A DNA stretch of 64,000 nt from the NCBI RefSeq assembly GCF_000496835.1, contig NZ_KI543238.1, forward strand, positions 480,034 to 544,033. Reading direction: 5' to 3'. A program made the position numbers and the translations under genes. Below are positions 25,917 through 33,620 of this stretch, piece by piece. The stretch is from Thalassobacillus devorans MSP14 (GTDB lineage: Bacteria > Bacillota > Bacilli > Bacillales > Halobacillaceae). The notes under the pieces were generated by a model. It was not told where the DNA came from and ran no database searches. It was given only the letters and a program-made list of their open reading frames with translations. The number at the start of each line of letters is the position of its first letter. Position 1 is the first letter of the stretch.

Positions 25917-26846
25917 ATGGATCAGCTGTTTTTTTACTTTTTCCTTCTCCTGTCGATTACTATGCTGATGCAAGCTTTATTGCAATTAGCATTTAGACAC
26001 CAGCTCATTATGGAAAAACGAGTTGCGGATTACGTAGGTACTACAGAGGTAAAAATGAAAAAGAAGGCAAAGCGTTCAAGCGACAAACTTTTCCTTATCA
26101 AGAGGCTTGATTCTGTTATTCATAAAATGAAAGCTGCCATCGAAAGAAGATTGAGTCTGGAAAGCACCAATGAATTAGAACGGAAGCTGAGGGATGCCGG
26201 GGTTTCCTACAGTTGGACTCCGATCGATTTTCGACTGCTGCAGCTCTTGATTGGGGCCATTCTTTTCATGGCAGCATTCCTCCTGTTTAGCAAGACAGCG
26301 GAAAATAATCTGTCTTTGTTTCTATTATCAGGGGCATTAGGGGGGCTTGGCTACTATTACCCTTTGTTTTATTTGGGTTCGCGAAAGAAACGAAGGGCAG
26401 CTTTGATTGAAAAAAAGATGGCTGACTTTTTCGACATGGTGAACCTGTCGGTAGAGGCTGGCCTTGGTCTCGATGCAGCGATTGTCCGTGTATGTAAAAA
26501 TACGAATGGACCATTGTCTGAAGAGTTCACACGAGCCATTGAGGAAATGAAATTAGGAAAGTCCAGGCGAGAGGCTTTCATCAACCTGAGGAATCGCATA
26601 CCATTGGATGCTTTTCAGAGCATGATGACTTCTTTGATCCAGGCTGATCAGCTGGGGATAGGAATGGCTAAAGTTCTCCGTGCTTTGACGGTGCGGGTGC
26701 GTGAACATCAACGCCAGTCGGCAAGAGAAAAGGCGATGAAAGCTCCCGTCAAAATGATATTCCCTATGCTATTTTTCATCTTCCCCTCTATTTTTATCGT
26801 ATTATTAGGGCCCCTCGTCATCTATCTCATTCAATTTGGTTTATAA
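25917..26846 (+). CDS. tadC: Tad inner-membrane platform protein TadC
   Basis: 309 residues, paralogous to TadB, with a GSPII-F domain (MADFFDMVNLSVEAGLGLDAAIVRV, then FTRAIEEMKLGKSRREAF) and hydrophobic helices at the N-terminus, near residues 100-150 and at the C-terminus (IFPSIFIVLLGPLVIYLIQF). A GTG at 25914 directly precedes the ATG at 25917 and either may be used. It begins within a few bases of the tadB stop and is the last structural gene of the Tad operon. Confidence 0.92.
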   Translation: MDQLFFYFFLLLSITMLMQALLQLAFRHQLIMEKRVADYVGTTEVKMKKKAKRSSDKLFLIKRLDSVIHKMKAAIERRLSLESTNELERKLRDAGVSYSWTPIDFRLLQLLIGAILFMAAFLLFSKTAENNLSLFLLSGALGGLGYYYPLFYLGSRKKRRAALIEKKMADFFDMVNLSVEAGLGLDAAIVRVCKNTNGPLSEEFTRAIEEMKLGKSRREAFINLRNRIPLDAFQSMMTSLIQADQLGIGMAKVLRALTVRVREHQRQSAREKAMKAPVKMIFPMLFFIFPSIFIVLLGPLVIYLIQFGL

Positions 26847-26874
26847 TGGCAGACCCATTAAAGGAGAAGGAGTC

Positions 26875-27186
26875 ATGGAAGGAAATCGGATCAGAAAGAT
26901 AAGGAAGGAACGAAAATTATCCATAAATGAATTAAGCACCCGAACGGGCATCTCAAAATCTTATTTAAGTCTTCTGGAACGAGGGATTCACAATAACCCA
27001 AGCCTGGAAGTACTGAATAAAATAGCGAATGTACTACAAGTAAATATCGACATTCTGATTGGGGAAGAAGAGGCTGCTGAAGAAAAACATGTTGTCAGCA
27101 TTGAGATCAAATTATTAGAAAAAGATATAAATTCGCAAAGCCTTAACCAGTTGAAAGATATGTTGGATCACTTCGGGAAGGACTAA
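26875..27186 (+). CDS. SinR-like Xre-family transcriptional repressor
   Basis: 103 residues. An N-terminal helix-turn-helix (residues 3-60) reads RIRKIRKERKLSINELS, TGISKSYLSLLERGIHNNPS, EVLNKIANVLQ, closely matching SinR, including KSYLS..ER...NPS in the recognition region. The C-terminal ~40 residues (NSQSLNQLKDMLDHF) resemble the helical multimerisation hook of SinR. AGGAGAAGGAG precedes the ATG. It starts 28 bases after tadC with no terminator between, so it is likely cotranscribed with the tad genes. Sequences like the SinR operator lie at the tad promoter (19542-19701), suggesting self-limiting control. No SinI-like partner is seen. Confidence 0.8.
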   Translation: MEGNRIRKIRKERKLSINELSTRTGISKSYLSLLERGIHNNPSLEVLNKIANVLQVNIDILIGEEEAAEEKHVVSIEIKLLEKDINSQSLNQLKDMLDHFGKD

Positions 27187-27188
27187 GT

Positions 27189-27246
27189 ATATTTGGCTTG
27201 GCGAATCGTTAAGTACTCCTATACTTTACTCCTATTACAAAGTTAA
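27189..27246 (+). repeat. Dispersed repeat, family A, decayed copy 2
   Basis: ATTTGGCTTGGCGAATCG, then a CTCCTATACTTTACTCC tract and TACAAAGTT. It keeps the order of family A but has lost one hairpin arm. It lies directly after the SinR-like gene. Confidence 0.5.
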
Positions 27247-27258
27247 CAAGTACAAGTA

Positions 27259-27300
27259 AAGGCTGACCCTGGGAGAAATTCTTAGGGTCAGCCTTGTTTT
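27259..27300. terminator. Bidirectional terminator between tad operon and ectD
   Basis: AAGGCTGACCCT / AGGGTCAGCCTT stem (27259-27270 with 27284-27295), 13-base loop, followed by GTTTTG. Confidence 0.85.
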
Positions 27301-27351
27301 GCATGCAAGCTGGCAATGTTTTTTAGGGGAAGGTTCTTTTTGTCGTACCGA

Positions 27352-28251
27352 TCAGCTGGTACTGAACTTCGGTGCGCCTTCACGGACAGCGATGAATTCC
27401 GGACGTTCTTTACCGCCGGAGAATGGTTCTACTAATTGGTTTTCGACACTGTTGTAAACCATGAACAGATTGTTTCGGCTGTACGGAGTGATATTCCCGT
27501 TAGAGCCGTGCATCGTGTTACTTTCGAAAAGGGTGATAGAGCCGGCTTTTCCGGTCGGTACGGAAATACCGCCGCCCTGCTCAGCAAGCCATCTCAAACT
27601 ATCATGATCCGGCACACCAAGTTTCTGCTTTTTCAAAGACTCTTTGTAGTTGTCATCTGGTGTTTCACCTACACAACTGACATAGTAGTTTTGGGACCCT
27701 GGTATAAGCATCAAAGGCCCGTTGAACGTATAGTTATCGGACAATGCGATAGACAAACTGACAGCGCGCATGCGTGGCATGCCGTCTTCCACGTGCCATG
27801 TTTCAAAGTCAGAGTGCCAGTCGAATTCCTTACCTGTAAAGCCAGGCTTATAGTTGATACGGGACTGATGGATATAGACGTCGCTTCCGAGCAGATGGTT
27901 GACTATGTCTAGAATGCGTTGGTCGTAAGCTACTTTTTTGAAATACTCGTCATCCTGATGGACGTGGAATATGGATCTGATTTCATCACTTTCTGGTTCG
28001 CGAATTACTTTGTCTGAAGTGACGTCCTTACTGTCATCCTGCAGTTCGAATATCCCCTTTTGAAGCTCAGATACTTCATCATCCGAGAAGAAATTCTCAA
28101 TCTGTAAAAAACCGTTTCTCTCATAAGAATCAAGTTGTTCCTTTGAAAGCGGGGCTTGATCATCTTTAGAACGATCGGTGTGGATGACTGGATCTTTCCG
28201 TTTCAAAATTTCAGGCTGATTATTTTTTCTTGAAGGATAAAGATCTTCCAT
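27352..28251 (-). CDS. ectD: Ectoine hydroxylase EctD
   Basis: Non-haem Fe(II)/2-oxoglutarate dioxygenase that converts ectoine to 5-hydroxyectoine, a heat- and salt-protective solute. The iron ligands are the HxD pair in [19 protein letters not shown] and a distal His in [10 protein letters not shown]. The family block between them ends in [13 protein letters not shown]. The N-terminus MEDLYPSR is typical, and 299 residues is the usual size. AAGGAGTG precedes the ATG at 28251; the frame is open to 28284. ectABC is not in the window, so ectD stands alone. A sigma-B-like promoter lies at 28366-28391. Confidence 0.95.
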   Translation of the reverse strand: MEDLYPSRKNNQPEILKRKDPVIHTDRSKDDQAPLSKEQLDSYERNGFLQIENFFSDDEVSELQKGIFELQDDSKDVTSDKVIREPESDEIRSIFHVHQDDEYFKKVAYDQRILDIVNHLLGSDVYIHQSRINYKPGFTGKEFDWHSDFETWHVEDGMPRMRAVSLSIALSDNYTFNGPLMLIPGSQNYYVSCVGETPDDNYKESLKKQKLGVPDHDSLRWLAEQGGGISVPTGKAGSITLFESNTMHGSNGNITPYSRNNLFMVYNSVENQLVEPFSGGKERPEFIAVREGAPKFSTS

Positions 28252-28365
28252 TCTTAACACTCCTTGTTTCAAAAATTCCATCAATCATAGTTGTGAATGT
28301 GTCTGATATTGACTGACTGCCAGCTTGCATTTATTTAAGAAGGAACCTTCCATCGTACGGGGAAT

Positions 28366-28391
28366 TTACCCATCAAAATTATCAATTAAAC
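28366..28391 (-). promoter_or_regulatory. Candidate sigma-B promoter of ectD
   Basis: On the minus strand: GTTTAA, 14 bases, GGGTAA, about 115 bases before the ectD start. This is close to the general-stress consensus GTTTAA-N12-14-GGGTAT. The 385-base gap 28252-28636 otherwise holds a second, weaker match on the plus strand (28570-28595, GTTTTT-N14-GGGTAA). A 63-codon open frame at 28325 has no convincing ribosome site and is not called. Confidence 0.5.
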
Positions 28392-28636
28392 ACCTAAAAT
28401 TCAAATTTTTTGTAATAAAAAGAAAACGGAAGCTTAGAAGCAATAAAGGTAGCAACAAAGGGGTAGCTTTAATAGAAAAGCTGTCAAAACCATACAGGAT
28501 TCGTCATCGAAGTTAGAAATTTTAACAAACAAGCCTATTAATAGGATATGACAAATTCTTTACAAAGGCGTTTTTAACAAGAACAATGCGGGTAAACGAA
28601 TACTAAGAAAATAGAGCTTTGTATGGAGGAAATAGT

Positions 28637-28888
28637 ATGAGTCTTAAAGAACAGCTATTGGAAAAAGGTTATAACAACATAGATATAATGGTCATCGATG
28701 AAAAGAATAACCAATCGACAATCCCGGATCTTACTCTTCATAAGATCAATAATCTCGAGTATAAGCTGTATCTCGATCCTGGATCTGTAGAGTTGAATTT
28801 GGATGAAGAGCATCCTTATTTTACGGCACGCCAGAAGAGTGAAGATGGAGGGGATGTTGGGATTAAAGGATTTATCCTGGAATGGTAA
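28637..28888 (+). CDS. Small hypothetical protein
   Basis: 83 residues, not recognised. Acidic, no membrane segment; the second half (YKLYLDPGSVELNLDEEHPYFTARQ) looks beta-rich and the last residues are GFILEW. GGAGG precedes the ATG at 28637; an in-frame ATG at 28619 has no ribosome site. A sequence resembling a sigma-B promoter lies 42 bases before the start codon, so it may be a general-stress protein. It is monocistronic, closed by a strong terminator. Confidence 0.6.
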   Translation: MSLKEQLLEKGYNNIDIMVIDEKNNQSTIPDLTLHKINNLEYKLYLDPGSVELNLDEEHPYFTARQKSEDGGDVGIKGFILEW

Positions 28889-28906
28889 TCGCAGAAGTAT
28901 AATGAT

Positions 28907-28952
28907 AAAAAATGCGCAGGTTCCTTACTTAAAGAGACCTGCGCATTTTTTG
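28907..28952 (+). terminator. Terminator
   Basis: A 14-bp stem (AAAATGCGCAGGT pairing with ACCTGCGCATTTT) and T run after the small gene at 28637. Confidence 0.9.
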
Positions 28953-28968
28953 TGTGAGAATAAAAAGG

Positions 28969-28998
28969 TTGACACATTTTCCATCTACACCGTATACT
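28969..28998 (+). promoter_or_regulatory. Sigma-A promoter of the ABC importer operon
   Basis: TTGACA, 18 bases, TATACT, about 60 bases before the start of the ATPase gene. Confidence 0.65.
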
Positions 28999-29059
28999 CT
29001 ATATTAAACATTAATTCCGACTATTTTCATTGGAATAATCATATAAGGGTGTGCAACGG

Positions 29060-29839
29060 ATGTTTTTACAAATGAACGAGGTCGCAAAAAGGTTTGATGC
29101 CCATGAAGTCTTTTCTGGTATCAATCTATCTATCGAAAAAAATCAATTTGTCTCTATCCTCGGGCCATCAGGGTGTGGGAAGTCAACTTTACTTTCCATG
29201 GTCGCGGGACTGGAGGATGTGACAGAAGGTACGCTCAGTCTTGGGGGAGAGAAAATCCTTCAGCCTGGAACTGACAGAGGCATGGTTTTCCAACAGCCGG
29301 CTCTGTTTCCCTGGCTTACGGTGAAAGATAATGTAACTTTTCCGCTTAAAGCTGATCACTCCAAACGGGAGAAGGAGCAACTCGCTGCTAAGTACTTAAA
29401 AATGGTACATCTGACCCGCTTCAAGGATGCTTATCCTCACGAGTTATCCGGAGGAATGCAGCAGCGTGTCGCTATTGCAAGGGCGCTTGCAATGGATCCG
29501 AAAGTGTTATTGATGGATGAACCATTCGGAGCACTGGACGAACAGACGAGACATATCCTGCATGATGAACTGATGAAAATTTTTGATGAAACGAAAAAGA
29601 CGATTTTGTTTGTTACTCACAGCATTCAAGAAGCCATCAAGCTTTCGGATCGTGTCATCGTCATGGGAACCCGTCCAGGCAGGATCATAGCTGATTTTCC
29701 AATTGATATGGATCGTCCGAGAGAACGTGACGATAAAAAAGTGATTGAAATGGAAAAAAATATTATGGCTCTGTTAGAAGATGAAATCAAAAAAGTGATG
29801 AAGGAAGAATTGGATTATGAAGCCAAGCATTTGGGTTAA
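29060..29839 (+). CDS. ABC importer ATP-binding subunit, NitT/TauT (SsuB-like) family
   Basis: 259-residue nucleotide-binding protein. Walker A is LGPSGCGKSTLL, the Q-loop region is MVFQQPALFPWLTV, the signature is ELSGGMQQRVAIARAL, Walker B is VLLMDEPFGALDEQT and the H-loop is LFVTHSIQEA. FPWLTV after the Q-loop is typical of the nitrate/sulfonate/taurine subclass. A GTG at 29051 is in frame, but the ATG at 29060 fits AAGGGTG better. First gene of an ATPase-permease-binding protein operon; it overlaps the permease gene by 23 bases. Confidence 0.9.
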   Translation: MFLQMNEVAKRFDAHEVFSGINLSIEKNQFVSILGPSGCGKSTLLSMVAGLEDVTEGTLSLGGEKILQPGTDRGMVFQQPALFPWLTVKDNVTFPLKADHSKREKEQLAAKYLKMVHLTRFKDAYPHELSGGMQQRVAIARALAMDPKVLLMDEPFGALDEQTRHILHDELMKIFDETKKTILFVTHSIQEAIKLSDRVIVMGTRPGRIIADFPIDMDRPRERDDKKVIEMEKNIMALLEDEIKKVMKEELDYEAKHLG

Positions 29840-30578
29840 ACGAATTGTATTCATTATCGTTTTATTAGCTATTTGGCAAGGGGTTTACATGTCAGGCTAT
29901 TTTCCGGCTATTCAGTTCCCCCCACCGACGAAGGTTTTTCAAGCATTAATTGATGGATTTGCTGATGGCACGTTAGTAGGAGCCTTACTGGCAAGTTTCA
30001 AACATTTGTTGATTGGACTTGCGCTTGCTATCACCCTTGGAACGTTGATCGGAGTCCTGCTTGGAAAATCACGTCAGGCGGATGAAACCGCCGGGATGTA
30101 TTTAATCGCAATGCAAAGTATTCCAAGTATCGTATGGGTGCCACTTGCAATCATGCTGATTGGTTTGAATGAAACAGCAGTCATATTTGTCGTCGTATTA
30201 GGTGGAACATTTGTAATGGCATTGAATGTCAGGACCGCCATTCACAGTGTGCCCCCTGAATTCATCAAAGCAGCAAGAACTATGGGATCCAAAGGTCTCC
30301 CTTTATTTTTTAAGGTGGAAGTGCCTGCAAGTCTTCCCTATTACATGAGTGGTATCCGCTTAGCGTGGGCATTCAGCTGGAGGGCGTTGATGGCAGGTGA
30401 ATTACTCAGTAATGGACCTGGTCTTGGATATTCACTAAGGTTCGCGATGGATTTCGCCCAGATGGAATTAGTCATTGGAATCATCATTATCGTTGGTGTC
30501 ATCGGATCGGTAGTCGATCAGCTGGTTTTCTCTAAATTAGAGAAAAAAGTGATGAGACGATGGGGATTATTAAAATAA
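29817..30578 (+). CDS. ABC importer permease, SsuC/TauC-like
   Basis: 253-residue membrane permease with about six helices. The EAA loop contacting the ATPase reads EFIKAARTMGSKGLPLFFKVEVPASLPYYMSGIR. SWRALMAGELLSNGPGLGY is a strong marker of the nitrate/sulfonate/bicarbonate family. The start lies inside the ATPase gene, so translation is coupled. The substrate is not fixed by the sequence; aliphatic sulfonates or a similar small organic anion are the common choices. Confidence 0.9.
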   Translation: MKPSIWVKRIVFIIVLLAIWQGVYMSGYFPAIQFPPPTKVFQALIDGFADGTLVGALLASFKHLLIGLALAITLGTLIGVLLGKSRQADETAGMYLIAMQSIPSIVWVPLAIMLIGLNETAVIFVVVLGGTFVMALNVRTAIHSVPPEFIKAARTMGSKGLPLFFKVEVPASLPYYMSGIRLAWAFSWRALMAGELLSNGPGLGYSLRFAMDFAQMELVIGIIIIVGVIGSVVDQLVFSKLEKKVMRRWGLLK

Positions 30579-30596
30579 TTGAAGAGGTGAAGGAAT

Positions 30597-31598
30597 ATGA
30601 AAAAGTGGTTGTCTTTGTTTTCAGTCGTCGTATTAGGATTGCTTTTGGCCGCTTGCGGCTCGAGTGAATCAGCATCAGGTAGCAGTAACGGGGATAAAAT
30701 AGTTATCGGTTATTTTCCGAACATCAACCATGTAGCAGGAATGGTAGCTGAAGAAAAGGAATTGTATGAAAAAAAATTACCTGATGGTACAAAAGTCGAA
30801 TATAAGTACTTCCCGGATGGATCTGCTTTCATGACCGCTTTGGAAACCGGTGAAATACAGGGAGGACTCGTAGGGCCTGGTCCTGCGATGAACCATTATA
30901 TGAGCGGGGCGAAAATCAACATCGTTGCTGCTGGCTCTACAGGAGGTACCGTCATCATGGCACGTAATGGTTCTGGCATTGATTCACCAGAGCAGTTGAA
31001 AAACACAACATTTGCTTCTCCGCGTGTCGGTTGTACCCATGATGTCCAATTTGAAGCGCTGATGATGCGTGAATATGGGCTTAAATCCGACCGGCTTAAA
31101 GGTGAAATGAAACATGTTACCGGCAAACCAGCCACGTATTCCCAATTGTTTGCAAGTAAACGCATTGACGCAGCGACCGTTCCAGAACCATGGGCATCAA
31201 AGATAGAGGAAGAAGGACATGGCAAGGTTTTGATTGATACCGATGAAGTGGCATTCGGTGAAACATTACCGGCTGCTGTATTCGTTACTTCCAAGGAGTT
31301 AGTCGAAAATGACTCGGAGCTGGTACAAAATCTGGTCGATGCCCATAAAGAAGCTACTACGTTCATTCAAGATAATCCAGAAAAAGCAAAAGAAATTGCT
31401 GCTAATAAAATCAAGGATATCACCGATCAAGAATTATCAAAATCAGTAATTGACAGCTCCTGGGAACGCATCGATTTCACATACAATGTGAAGCTGGAAG
31501 ACCTCCAATCATTTGCAAATGCTTCTTATGAGTTGGAATTCTTAAAAGAAAAGCCTGATTTAAAAGGCTTAGTCGATACAACATTTATTGAAGAATAA
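30597..31598 (+). CDS. ABC importer substrate-binding lipoprotein, NitT/TauT family
   Basis: 333-residue lipoprotein. The signal peptide ends in the lipobox LLAAC, with the mature protein starting CGSSES. A type-2 periplasmic-binding fold follows: IGYFPNINHVAGMVAEEKELY at the N-terminus, a ligand-cleft GGLVGPGPAMNHYM, and ASPRVGCTHDVQFEAL. It is anchored on the outer face of the membrane and delivers the ligand to the permease. An SsuA/TauA-like sulfonate binder is the closest class, but related proteins bind pyrimidine precursors. The operon ends in a strong terminator. Confidence 0.88.
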   Translation: MKKWLSLFSVVVLGLLLAACGSSESASGSSNGDKIVIGYFPNINHVAGMVAEEKELYEKKLPDGTKVEYKYFPDGSAFMTALETGEIQGGLVGPGPAMNHYMSGAKINIVAAGSTGGTVIMARNGSGIDSPEQLKNTTFASPRVGCTHDVQFEALMMREYGLKSDRLKGEMKHVTGKPATYSQLFASKRIDAATVPEPWASKIEEEGHGKVLIDTDEVAFGETLPAAVFVTSKELVENDSELVQNLVDAHKEATTFIQDNPEKAKEIAANKIKDITDQELSKSVIDSSWERIDFTYNVKLEDLQSFANASYELEFLKEKPDLKGLVDTTFIEE

Positions 31599-31602
31599 AA
31601 AG

Positions 31603-31633
31603 TGCAAGGGGAGCTTTCCTCTTGCATTTTTTT
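31603..31633 (+). terminator. Terminator of the ABC operon
   Basis: TGCAAGGGGA / TCCTCTTGCA stem (31603-31612 with 31617-31626), then seven T. Confidence 0.9.
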
Positions 31634-31713
31634 GTGCTGTATATAACCAAGTATTATAAATTACCAATAAGTTTTCCAATTCAGGTGACACTAATGGAAA
31701 AGGAGGTCCTTTG

Positions 31714-32352
31714 ATGAGAGTTAAGAACATATATAGCCTGATAGCGTTTGTGCTGTTTTTGTCTGGCTTTGCTTCAAGCGTCCAGGCCAAAGAAGGCCTT
31801 ATTTATGAAATGAAAAATTTCGATGAAGTGGAAAACCGTTGGGAAATTCATATCCAATACACAGAGTTTACTGGACTGGAAGACAAAGTATTTCAAGAGA
31901 AGTTGAACAAGATGATCGAGGAGAAAGTTGCCGGTTATATCCAAACCGTAAAAGAAGAAGCGGACGACAGTCACGGGGTGCCCATCCGTTTTTACGGAGA
32001 GACAAAAATATTAAAGGAGAATAACTTTTATTCTGTGCTGATGACGTCCAGCCTTTCGAGGGGGAACACATTCAGTGGTGACGTCGAGTCCTTCAACTTT
32101 TATAATCAAAAAGAAACACAACTCGCCACGCTCATGGATTTTATGGATTTAGATAAAATCGATAAGGAAGTCAAAAAACAAATAAGTGCAAATCCTGATG
32201 TTTACTTCGTAGAAGAATTTAAACAGGTACGTCCGGATACAGCTTTCTACCTGCAAGGTGAGGAACTGGTGTTGATTTTCAACAAATATGAAATTGCACC
32301 AGGAGTATATGGGACTTCAGAAATTAAAATACCGATCAATCATCGATATTAA
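31714..32352 (+). CDS. Secreted DUF3298/DUF4163 (RsiV/PdaC-like) protein
   Basis: 212 residues with an N-terminal signal peptide ending about SSVQA. The mature part resembles the DUF4163 plus DUF3298 arrangement of RsiV and PdaC: an N-terminal half with YTEFTGLEDKVFQEKLNKMIEE and a C-terminal half with VRPDTAFYLQGEELVLIFNKYEIAPGVYG, the DUF3298 signature. No deacetylase or anti-sigma domain is present, so it is a free-standing extracytoplasmic domain. AGGAGG precedes the ATG at 31714. Confidence 0.8.
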   Translation: MRVKNIYSLIAFVLFLSGFASSVQAKEGLIYEMKNFDEVENRWEIHIQYTEFTGLEDKVFQEKLNKMIEEKVAGYIQTVKEEADDSHGVPIRFYGETKILKENNFYSVLMTSSLSRGNTFSGDVESFNFYNQKETQLATLMDFMDLDKIDKEVKKQISANPDVYFVEEFKQVRPDTAFYLQGEELVLIFNKYEIAPGVYGTSEIKIPINHRY

Positions 32353-32471
32353 AGCAAAAAAATGCCGCTAATCCAAATGGAGCAGCGGCCAATCTGATTG
32401 TCTAATTGATTCATTTTCAGGGGAGGAATCAATACATTCAGTATTTTTAAGACAATCACTTATGAACAGTA

Positions 32472-32634
32472 ATATCCACATCACAAACCTTTTATACATT
32501 AGTTGCTGACATAATTATCAACATTATCCACAAATGTTGTGGATTTGTTTACCAACAATTTATTAACAATGGGGGAGGTCAATAAAATCATGTTGTAAAC
32601 GGTTTATTCACATGAAGTGAAAATGTGTGGATAA
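32472..32634. other. Cluster of DnaA-box-like sequences
   Basis: In a gene-free stretch between convergent genes (32353-32699) there are two perfect DnaA boxes (TTATCCACA at 32524-32532; its reverse complement TGTGGATAA at 32626-32634), two with one mismatch (ATATCCACA at 32472-32480; TTATTCACA at 32604-32612) and one with two (TGTGGATTT at 32538-32546). Nothing else is seen in this gap apart from a weak inverted repeat near 32362. Confidence 0.6.
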
Positions 32635-32699
32635 CTATTGCCGGCATGGTTTGTTCTGCGGCTTTGGTAAGTATATACCCTCTTTAAAGTTTTATAATC

Positions 32700-32822
32700 C
32701 TAAGATTTTCGGGAACGTTTAAAAATTTTGTCTGCTTGCTTAAAATCTCTTCCATATAGCACTTCCTGTGTCTTAGAGAGTGCTCCTTTTGAAGCTTTTG
32801 TCTGTCCCTGCTTTGCTTTCAT
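32700..32822 (-). CDS. YfhE-like small protein
   Basis: 40-residue basic peptide (MKAKQGQTKASKGALSKTQE, then VLYGRDFKQADKIFKRSRKS). The SKTQEVLYGRDFKQAD core resembles the YfhE family of tiny Bacillus proteins of unknown function. In Bacillus subtilis yfhE lies close to yfhF, and a yfhF homologue is found here at 34997, which supports the call. AGGAGG lies seven bases before the ATG. There is no membrane segment. Confidence 0.65.
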   Translation of the reverse strand: MKAKQGQTKASKGALSKTQEVLYGRDFKQADKIFKRSRKS

Positions 32823-32879
32823 GGAAAAAACCTCCTTCTTTTCCTACAGCTTGTCCAAACCACAGCCAACTATACAAAA

Positions 32880-32910
32880 AAGCTTAAGCGCAGGATACGC
32901 GCTTAAGCTT
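32880..32910 (-). terminator. Terminator of the GNAT gene
   Basis: A 12-bp perfect inverted repeat (AAGCTTAAGCGC at 32880-32891, GCGCTTAAGCTT at 32899-32910) overlapping the GNAT stop codon; TTTTTT follows on the minus strand. Confidence 0.88.
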
Positions 32911-33451
32911 CCAAAGCCTCTTCAGACTCTTGTTCGCGATAGTAGTGAAAGAGATATTGTTCTTTCGTGATAGCAAAAAGATCATAGATATCTTCTTTTT
33001 CATTGATTCGTTTCCAAATGTCCGGATAGTCGATATTTGCATGCGAAACATAAGGGAGTTTTAAGGCAGCTTTCATCGAGCGGGGATTATTACGGCGTAT
33101 TTTCATAAAAATCGCTTCGATATCCAGCTGGAAAAATAGCTCCTCAAAAAAAGCATCTTTAGCGGGACGATTGTATCCTTTTCCAAAATAGGGCTTGCCT
33201 ATCCAAGTGGCTAAAAATCCTTTTCTATCGGTGATATCAAACAAATTGATTGTACCGATGGGCTGGCCCCATTCATCCACAATTGTTCGGGAAATGAGTT
33301 CCCCCTGTTCTTCCGCTTCGATCGTCTGCCTGGTCAAGAAGTAAAATTCATCGCTGGAATAGGCTTTATGACGGACATAGGGGAAGACTTCCGGGTGGCT
33401 CATCAACTCGAACAAAACAGGGGCATCATGCAAATCGCGTTTTTTTAACAT
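32903..33451 (-). CDS. GNAT N-acetyltransferase (RimJ-like)
   Basis: 182 residues. GNAT fold with QPIGTINLFDITDRKGFLATWIG as the core strands, the acetyl-CoA loop in KPYFGKGYNRPAKDAFFEELF (here YFGKGYN in place of the usual Q/RxxGxG/A), and MKIRRNNPRSMKAALKLPYV near the end. The target is unknown. The ATG is seven bases from AAGGAGGG. That ribosome site forms the 3' half of a hairpin whose T run touches the start codon, so expression is probably controlled through the upstream leader (33458-33620). Confidence 0.82.
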   Translation of the reverse strand: MLKKRDLHDAPVLFELMSHPEVFPYVRHKAYSSDEFYFLTRQTIEAEEQGELISRTIVDEWGQPIGTINLFDITDRKGFLATWIGKPYFGKGYNRPAKDAFFEELFFQLDIEAIFMKIRRNNPRSMKAALKLPYVSHANIDYPDIWKRINEKEDIYDLFAITKEQYLFHYYREQESEEALEA

Positions 33452-33457
33452 AAAAAA

Positions 33458-33620
33458 CCCTCCTTATCTTTAAAAGGAGGGCAGTCGGGTCGTGTGGAAG
33501 GAAACTGCTGTGGACGCGACCACCCTCGAATTTTTATCAATTGCTCACAAAAATCCGGGGTGGGAATCGAACCCACTAGAACCAGTCAAGCTGGTGGCGC
33601 ACCATTTGCCTTCCCATACT
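33458..33620 (-). ncRNA. Structured 5' leader with tRNA-arm-like hairpin and terminator/SD-sequestering hairpin
   Basis: Minus-strand leader of the GNAT gene. Order along the RNA: outer helix (33609-33619 with 33492-33501, bulged); inner helix GCGCCACC with GGTGG-T-CGC; hairpin CCAG-CTTGA-CTGG; a hairpin GTGGG-TTCGATT-CCCAC, which is exactly a tRNA T-arm; a 14-bp helix built on CGGATTTTTGT / ATAAAAATTCG; then a terminator CCCTCCTT / AAGGAGGG (33481-33458) with six T running into the ATG. The terminator's 3' arm is the GNAT ribosome site. GAGGG in the third helix can pair with CCCTC of the terminator, giving a possible alternative fold. It matches no riboswitch class I can name, and a canonical tRNA acceptor stem is missing. 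Confidence 0.5.

Noticed and set aside
28325..28516. A 63-codon plus-strand frame between ectD and the small gene at 28637
   Set aside because: Highly basic, no ribosome site, and it covers the likely ectD promoter.
29060..31598. A firm assignment of the ABC importer to sulfonate or taurine
   Set aside because: The three subunits fit the NitT/TauT class, but no monooxygenase or sulfur gene is adjacent and the binding protein does not settle the ligand.
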